The position numbers were made by a program, and so were the translations under genes. From the NCBI GenBank assembly GCA_964343975.1, contig CAYFLU010000065.1, positions 1 to 17,651 on the forward strand: a DNA stretch of 17,651 bases. Reading direction: 5' to 3'. Within the stretch, counting starts at the first letter, position 1. The number at the start of each line of letters is the position of its first letter. This document shows, in pieces, positions 13,353 through 17,651 of the stretch. The notes under the pieces are model-generated. The model was given only the letters and a program-made list of their open reading frames with translations, had not been told where the DNA came from and did no database searches. Source of the DNA: SCUN01 sp964343975. GTDB taxonomy: Bacteria; Acidobacteriota; Vicinamibacteria; Vicinamibacterales; SCN-69-37.

Positions 13353-15800
13353 ATGAGCGCTTCCGGAACGGCCAGGCGTCTGGCCCCAATGGCGGTGGTC
13401 TTGGCCACATCCGTGGGGTTGCGTGCGGGCGCGCCCGCGACTCAGCCGGCGGCGCCGCCCGCCGCCCAACGCACCGCGATCGACGCGCCCGACGACCTCG
13501 TTCAGAACTACTGCGTCGATTGCCACAACGACGACAACAAGAAGAACACCGGCGGTCTGTCGCTGCAGTCATTCGCCATCGCGAAGGTTGGCGACATGCC
13601 GTCGGTCGGTGAGCGGATGGTGCGGAAACTCCGCGCCGGGATGATGCCGCCGCCGGGCACCACGCCGCCGAACGCCGCGAGCATGTCGGCCCTCATCACG
13701 GAATTGGAGACCCGGCTCGACGCGGCCGCCGCGGCGCATCCGAATGCCGGGTCGCGCACGTTCCAGCGTCTCAATCGCCACGAGTACGCCGAGGCGGTGC
13801 GCGAACTGGTGGCGCTCGACGTCGATCCCGGCCAGTGGTTGCCGCTCGACTCGATGAGCGCGAACTTCGACAACATCGCCGATGAGCAGATGTTGTCGGC
13901 CACATTGCTCGACGCGTATCTGAATGCCGCGACCGACATCAGCCGCATGGCCGTCGGCGATCGCAGCGCGGCGCCGGTTGATCGCACGTACGTCTCGTCG
14001 ATTTACGCGTCGCAGCATCCGTGGGATCACGTCGAGGGGGCGCCGTTCGGCACACGCGGCGGCTTGGTGGTGCAGCATGTGTTTCCCGCCGACGCCGAGT
14101 ACGTGTTCGAGCCGGTGTTCACGGCCGGCACCAACGCCCGGTTTGAAGATCTCGATCTCTCGATCGACGGCGAACGCGTCGCCCTGGTGAAATTTGAACC
14201 GCAGCCGGCGCAGGCCGCCGACGGGCGCGGCGGCACGCCGATGCGCACCGAGCCGATTCTCGTCCGCGCCGGACAACACACCGTGGCGGCCGCGTTCGTG
14301 CGGCGGATGGATGGCCCGTACGAAGATCTGATCCGGCCGCACGACTGGTCCTATGCCGGCGGTGGTTCGGGCGGCACGGGCATCACGGTGTTGCCGCATC
14401 TGCAGAGCCTGTCGGTGCGTGGCCCGTATCGCGTGACCGGCGTGTCGAACTCGCCGAGCCGGCAGAAGGTCTTCGTGTGCCGGCCGCTGAGTGCCGGCGA
14501 GGAACGCCCCTGCGCGCGTCAGATCGCGGAACGGCTCGGCGCGATCGCGTATCGGCGTCCGCTGAGCCCGGCCGACGCGGAGGCGCTGCTCAAGTTCTAC
14601 GATCTCGACGCGCCGACGCTCGGCTTCGAGGCGGGCGTGCGCGGCATGCTCGAAGCGATCCTCGCGAGTCCGCACTTCATCTTCCGGCTCGAGCGCGCGC
14701 CGGCCGGTGTGAAGCCCGGCACGTCGTATCGCCTGAGCGGCACCGACATCGCGTCGCGTCTGTCCTTCTTCCTGTGGGGCACGCCGCCCGATGCGGTGCT
14801 CACGGCGGCCGCGGCCAAAGGTGAACTCGCGACGACCGCGGGCCTCGAGGCGCAGGCCAAGCGCATGCTCGCTGATCCGCGCGCGGAGGCGATCGGTCGC
14901 CGGTTCGCCGGGCAGTGGTTGCGGCTGCAGGATCTCGACAAGAACCATCCGGATCCGAACTTCTTTCCGAACTTCAACAACTTCGTGGCCGAGGCCATGA
15001 AGACGGAAACCACGCTCTTCTTCAACGACCTGGTGCGCAGTGACCGCAGCGCGCTCGAGTTGATTCGCGCGAACTACACGTTCGTCAACGCGCGACTGGC
15101 CAGCTTCTACGGCATGCCCGGCGTGGCGGGCGACGAGTTCCGCAAAGTGAACTACCCGGACGATCGTCGTCGGGGCATCCTCGGCCAGGGCAGCATGCTC
15201 GTGCAGACGTCGCTGGCGAATCGCACGTCGCCGGTGCTGCGCGGCAAGTGGGTGATGGAAGTGCTGCTGGGCACGCCGCCTCCGCCGCCCCCGCCCAACG
15301 TGCCGCCGCTCGACAACACGGCCGAGTCGAAGGACAACCATCCGCTGACCACACGCGAGCGCATGGAGATGCATCGGTCGGATCCGACGTGCCGCTCCTG
15401 CCATCGCTTCATGGATCCCATCGGGCTCGCGCTCGATCAGTTCGATGTGACAGGCAAGTGGCGTCTGCACGAGAACGGCAGCGCGCTCGACACGCGCGGG
15501 ACGTTCTACGACGGCACGGAGATCGCGTCGCCCGCGCAGTTGTCGGCGGCCCTGCTCAAACGGCCCCTGCCGCTCGTGCGCACGCTCACGGAAAACCTCA
15601 TGGCCTTTGCCCTGGGACGGCGCGTGGAGTACTTCGACCAGCCCACGATTCGCGCGATCGTGCGGCACGCCGAACCGGGCGAGTACCCGGTGCGCCAACT
15701 GATTCTCGGCGTGATCAAGAGTGATGCGTTCGTGATGAAACGGGCCGACACGGTGCCCGCGACCGGGAGCTCCGGCACGCCGGGGCGTCCAAGGAGCTGA
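13353..15800 (+). CDS. Cytochrome-type DUF1592/DUF1588 multidomain protein
   Basis: 815 residues from the ATG at 13353; an in-frame ATG at 13302 would put 17 non-signal residues before the obvious export signal (RRLAPMAVVLATSVGLRAGA). Domain order: N-terminal haem c motif CVDCH at 54-58; DUF1587 (about 130-195, FQRLNRHEYAEAVRELVALD); a carbohydrate-binding-like beta region (about 215-360); DUF1595 (about 385-440); DUF1592 (about 445-590, ILASPHFIFRLER, LSFFLWGTPPD); DUF1588 (about 595-700, RRGILGQGSML, SPVLRGKWV) with a second CxxCH at 680-684 (CRSCH); DUF1585 at the C-terminus (RTLTENLMAFALGR). This architecture is common in Acidobacteriota and Planctomycetota, exported and of unknown substrate. 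Two haem sites suggest redox activity. The next gene starts 2 nt after the stop. Confidence 0.93.
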   Translation: MSASGTARRLAPMAVVLATSVGLRAGAPATQPAAPPAAQRTAIDAPDDLVQNYCVDCHNDDNKKNTGGLSLQSFAIAKVGDMPSVGERMVRKLRAGMMPPPGTTPPNAASMSALITELETRLDAAAAAHPNAGSRTFQRLNRHEYAEAVRELVALDVDPGQWLPLDSMSANFDNIADEQMLSATLLDAYLNAATDISRMAVGDRSAAPVDRTYVSSIYASQHPWDHVEGAPFGTRGGLVVQHVFPADAEYVFEPVFTAGTNARFEDLDLSIDGERVALVKFEPQPAQAADGRGGTPMRTEPILVRAGQHTVAAAFVRRMDGPYEDLIRPHDWSYAGGGSGGTGITVLPHLQSLSVRGPYRVTGVSNSPSRQKVFVCRPLSAGEERPCARQIAERLGAIAYRRPLSPADAEALLKFYDLDAPTLGFEAGVRGMLEAILASPHFIFRLERAPAGVKPGTSYRLSGTDIASRLSFFLWGTPPDAVLTAAAAKGELATTAGLEAQAKRMLADPRAEAIGRRFAGQWLRLQDLDKNHPDPNFFPNFNNFVAEAMKTETTLFFNDLVRSDRSALELIRANYTFVNARLASFYGMPGVAGDEFRKVNYPDDRRRGILGQGSMLVQTSLANRTSPVLRGKWVMEVLLGTPPPPPPPNVPPLDNTAESKDNHPLTTRERMEMHRSDPTCRSCHRFMDPIGLALDQFDVTGKWRLHENGSALDTRGTFYDGTEIASPAQLSAALLKRPLPLVRTLTENLMAFALGRRVEYFDQPTIRAIVRHAEPGEYPVRQLILGVIKSDAFVMKRADTVPATGSSGTPGRPRS

Positions 15801-15802
15801 CG

Positions 15803-17188
15803 ATGTCCTACCTCACCGGAAAGCATCTCCCACGCCGCACGTTCTTGCAGAGCCTCGGCGCTGTCGTGGCGCTGCCGTATCTCGACGCCATGGAGCCGGC
15901 CGGTCTCGGTCGCGCGGCGCGCACGGCGCCGACACACACGCGGCTGGTCTGCATCGAAGAAGTGCACGGTCTGGCCGGCTGCAATGCGATCGGCGCGAGC
16001 AAGTTCCTGTATGCGCCGGAGACGACGGGGAAGGGCTTCACGCTCGTGCCCGACAACCCGTTCAGCACGGTCGAGGCGTTCCGCGACTACATGACGATCG
16101 TGAGCAACACCGACGTGCGCAACGCCGAGGCGTTCACCGCGCCCGAGATCGGCGGCGACCATTTCCGGTCGAGCGCGGTGTTTCTGACCCAGGCACATCC
16201 CAAGCAGACGCAGGGCTCCGACATCTGGGCCGGGACGTCGCTCGATCAGATCTACGCGCAGCGCTTCGGGCAGTCGACGCCGATGCCGTCGATGCAGTTC
16301 TGCATCGAGAACCTCGATCAGGCCGGCGGCTGCACCTACAACTACTCGTGCGCGTACACCGACTCGATCAGCTGGGCGTCGCCGAACGAGCCGCTACCGA
16401 TGATCCGCGATCCGCGCGTGGCCTTCGACACGCTGTTTGGTGCGGGTGGCTCGGCCACGGCCCGGCAGGAGCGGCTCCGCACACGACGCAGCATCCTCGA
16501 CTGGATCAACAGCGAAGTCACGTCGATTCGTCAGACGCTCGGGCCGGCGGATCGCGCCCGGCTCGATCGCTATCTCACGAACGTCGAAGAGGTGGAGCGC
16601 CGGATCCGGATGGTGGAGCAGCGCAACACGAGCGGCGATGCGCGTGAGTTGCCCGACGCGCCGGCCGGTGTGCCCGATTCGTTCGCTGAGCACATGAAGC
16701 TGATGTTCGACCTTCAGGTGCTCGCGCTCCAGACCGACATGACGCGCGTCATCGCCTTCAAGACCGGCCGCGATTCGCACAACCGCGTGTTCCCGGAGAG
16801 CGGCTCGAACCAGCCGTTCCATCCCGCATCGCACCACGGCGGCACGGAACTCCGCGTGCTCGAGTTCAACAAGATCAACAAGTACCGCGTGAGCCAGATG
16901 GCGTACTTCCTCGACAAGATGAAGACGACCATGGACGGCGACCAGAGCCTGCTCGACAAGACGCTGATCATCTGGGGCTCGCCGATGTCGGATCCCAACG
17001 TGCACAACCATCGCCGGTGCCCGCTGGTGCTCTTCGGCAAGGGCAACGGCATGCTGCAGGGCGGTGTGCATCTGAAGGCGGCCGACGACACGCCGATGGC
17101 CAACGTCATGCTCACGCTCATGCACAAGCTCGGGCTCGAGGACGTGAAGACGTTCGGCGATGCGACCGGCGAATTCTCACTCAGCTAG
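15803..17188 (+). CDS. Tat-exported DUF1552 family protein
   Basis: 461 residues; ATG at 15803, with AAGGAG (15791-15796) lying inside the end of the previous gene, 6 nt upstream, so the two are translationally linked. The N-terminus LPRRTFLQSLGAVVALPYLD at 9-28 is a twin-arginine signal (R11/R12). Family marks: SNTDVRNAEAF, GGDHFRSSAVFLT, SIRQTLGPADRARLDRYL, NVEEVERRI, FKTGRDSHNRVFPE, HPASHHGG, and TLIIWGSPMSDPNVHNHRRCPLVLFG. The last blocks recall the metal-dependent alkaline-phosphatase/sulfatase superfamily seen in the related DUF1501 proteins. It is nearly always found beside DUF1592-type cytochrome proteins, as here, so the two probably act together in the periplasm. Activity is unknown. 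Confidence 0.94.
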   Translation: MSYLTGKHLPRRTFLQSLGAVVALPYLDAMEPAGLGRAARTAPTHTRLVCIEEVHGLAGCNAIGASKFLYAPETTGKGFTLVPDNPFSTVEAFRDYMTIVSNTDVRNAEAFTAPEIGGDHFRSSAVFLTQAHPKQTQGSDIWAGTSLDQIYAQRFGQSTPMPSMQFCIENLDQAGGCTYNYSCAYTDSISWASPNEPLPMIRDPRVAFDTLFGAGGSATARQERLRTRRSILDWINSEVTSIRQTLGPADRARLDRYLTNVEEVERRIRMVEQRNTSGDARELPDAPAGVPDSFAEHMKLMFDLQVLALQTDMTRVIAFKTGRDSHNRVFPESGSNQPFHPASHHGGTELRVLEFNKINKYRVSQMAYFLDKMKTTMDGDQSLLDKTLIIWGSPMSDPNVHNHRRCPLVLFGKGNGMLQGGVHLKAADDTPMANVMLTLMHKLGLEDVKTFGDATGEFSLS

Positions 17189-17210
17189 GCGCAACGGACA
17201 GGAGAGCGCG

Positions 17211-17651
17211 ATGCGCGTTGTCAGTCGATTGCTCGTTCATGGCGTTGCGGCGGTGGTCGTGGCCGCGGCGGTGGTGCAGGCCCAGGCGCCGAACGGCGCG
17301 CCCGTGGCCGCCGCCGCGAGTCGCGGCGATCTCGCCGCGGTGCGGGAGCTGATCAAACAAGGCGCCGACGCCGGCGCCGCACAAGGCGACGGCATGACGG
17401 CGCTGCACTGGGCCGCGTCGCGCGGCGACGCGGCCATGGTCGAGATGCTCACCCGCGCCGGCGCCAACGTCGGTGCCGGCACGCGCATTGGTCACTACCA
17501 GCCCATTCATCTCGCGAGCCGCAACGGTTCGGCCGCCACGGTGCGGGCGCTGCTCAAGGCCGGCGCGTCGGCCATGGCGCGCACCGACACGAGCGGCGTC
17601 ACGCCGCTCCATCTTGCGGCGGAAGCCGGCAGTGTGGAGGCCGTGACGGCG
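17211..17651 (+). CDS. Secreted ankyrin-repeat protein, 3' end outside the window
   Basis: 147 residues are visible from the ATG at 17211, which follows AGGAG (17200-17204) by 6 nt and the DUF1552 stop by 22 nt. The start MRVVSRLLVHGVAAVVVAAAVVQAQA is a signal peptide. At least three ankyrin repeats follow (ASRGDLAAVRELIKQGADAG; GMTALHWAASRGDAAMVEML, RAGANV; QPIHLASRNG, VRALLKAGAS; GVTPLHLAAEAG), and the last is cut by the window end. Periplasmic or secreted ankyrin proteins are uncommon in most bacteria but recur next to DUF1592/DUF1552 genes in Acidobacteriota as far as I recall. It is likely a binding partner of the two upstream products. Confidence 0.92.
   Translation, partial: MRVVSRLLVHGVAAVVVAAAVVQAQAPNGAPVAAAASRGDLAAVRELIKQGADAGAAQGDGMTALHWAASRGDAAMVEMLTRAGANVGAGTRIGHYQPIHLASRNGSAATVRALLKAGASAMARTDTSGVTPLHLAAEAGSVEAVTA

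Noticed and set aside
13569..15698. 709-codon open frame opposite the DUF1592 gene
   Set aside because: No recognisable domain, skewed His/Arg composition, and perfect overlap with a recognised multidomain gene.

Overview
The window reads as a GC-rich chromosomal fragment of an Acidobacteriota genome, most likely class Vicinamibacteria (old subdivision 6). The inference rests on the gene mix: an Oar-type TonB-dependent receptor with an N-terminal carboxypeptidase-regulatory domain, a DUF4159 protein, a DUF1592/DUF1552 pair, DUF2891, CGSS-type small lipoproteins and secreted ankyrin proteins. A run of 100 N bounded by an identical 55-bp direct repeat shows that this is scaffolded short-read, probably metagenomic, assembly. 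No transposase, integrase, phage gene, CRISPR array, rRNA or tRNA was seen.

Layout. (1) 1-2057, plus strand: 3' part of a DUF4159 gene, a class II (SIRT4-like) sirtuin and a small lipoprotein, tightly packed. (2) 2077-5169: a winged-helix regulator on the minus strand, divergent from a TonB-dependent receptor that is broken only by the assembly gap. Removing one repeat copy plus the Ns gives one 823-codon reading frame. (3) 5221-7613: an iron-sulfur photolyase/cryptochrome of the bacterial (6-4) type, overlapping tail-to-tail with a Tat-exported dienelactone hydrolase. (4) 7651-10465, minus strand: a degenerate GTCCC-rich repeat block, a large ankyrin-repeat protein with a possible Shine-Dalgarno-sequestering leader, and an exported monohaem c-type cytochrome carrying a second, OB-like domain. 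(5) 10564-12093, plus strand: a DUF4870 membrane protein, then about 200 bp with several hairpins ending in a strong intrinsic terminator only 28 nt before the start of an exported thioredoxin/DsbD-alpha-like fusion. This looks like an attenuation leader or a 3'-UTR small RNA. (6) 12116-13237, minus strand: DUF2891. (7) 13353-17651, plus strand: a tight operon of a c-haem DUF1587/1595/1592/1588/1585 protein, a Tat-exported DUF1552 protein and a secreted ankyrin protein cut by the window end.

Shared themes are envelope and periplasmic functions (TonB uptake, thiol exchange, two c-type cytochrome proteins, Tat-exported enzymes) and light or NAD-linked enzymes (photolyase, sirtuin). The most interesting unexplained items are the structured leader before the thioredoxin/DsbD-alpha fusion, the DUF1592-DUF1552-ankyrin operon, the OB-cytochrome fusion, and an 11-bp word (GCCGGCGTCTC) found in three separate intergenic spacers.
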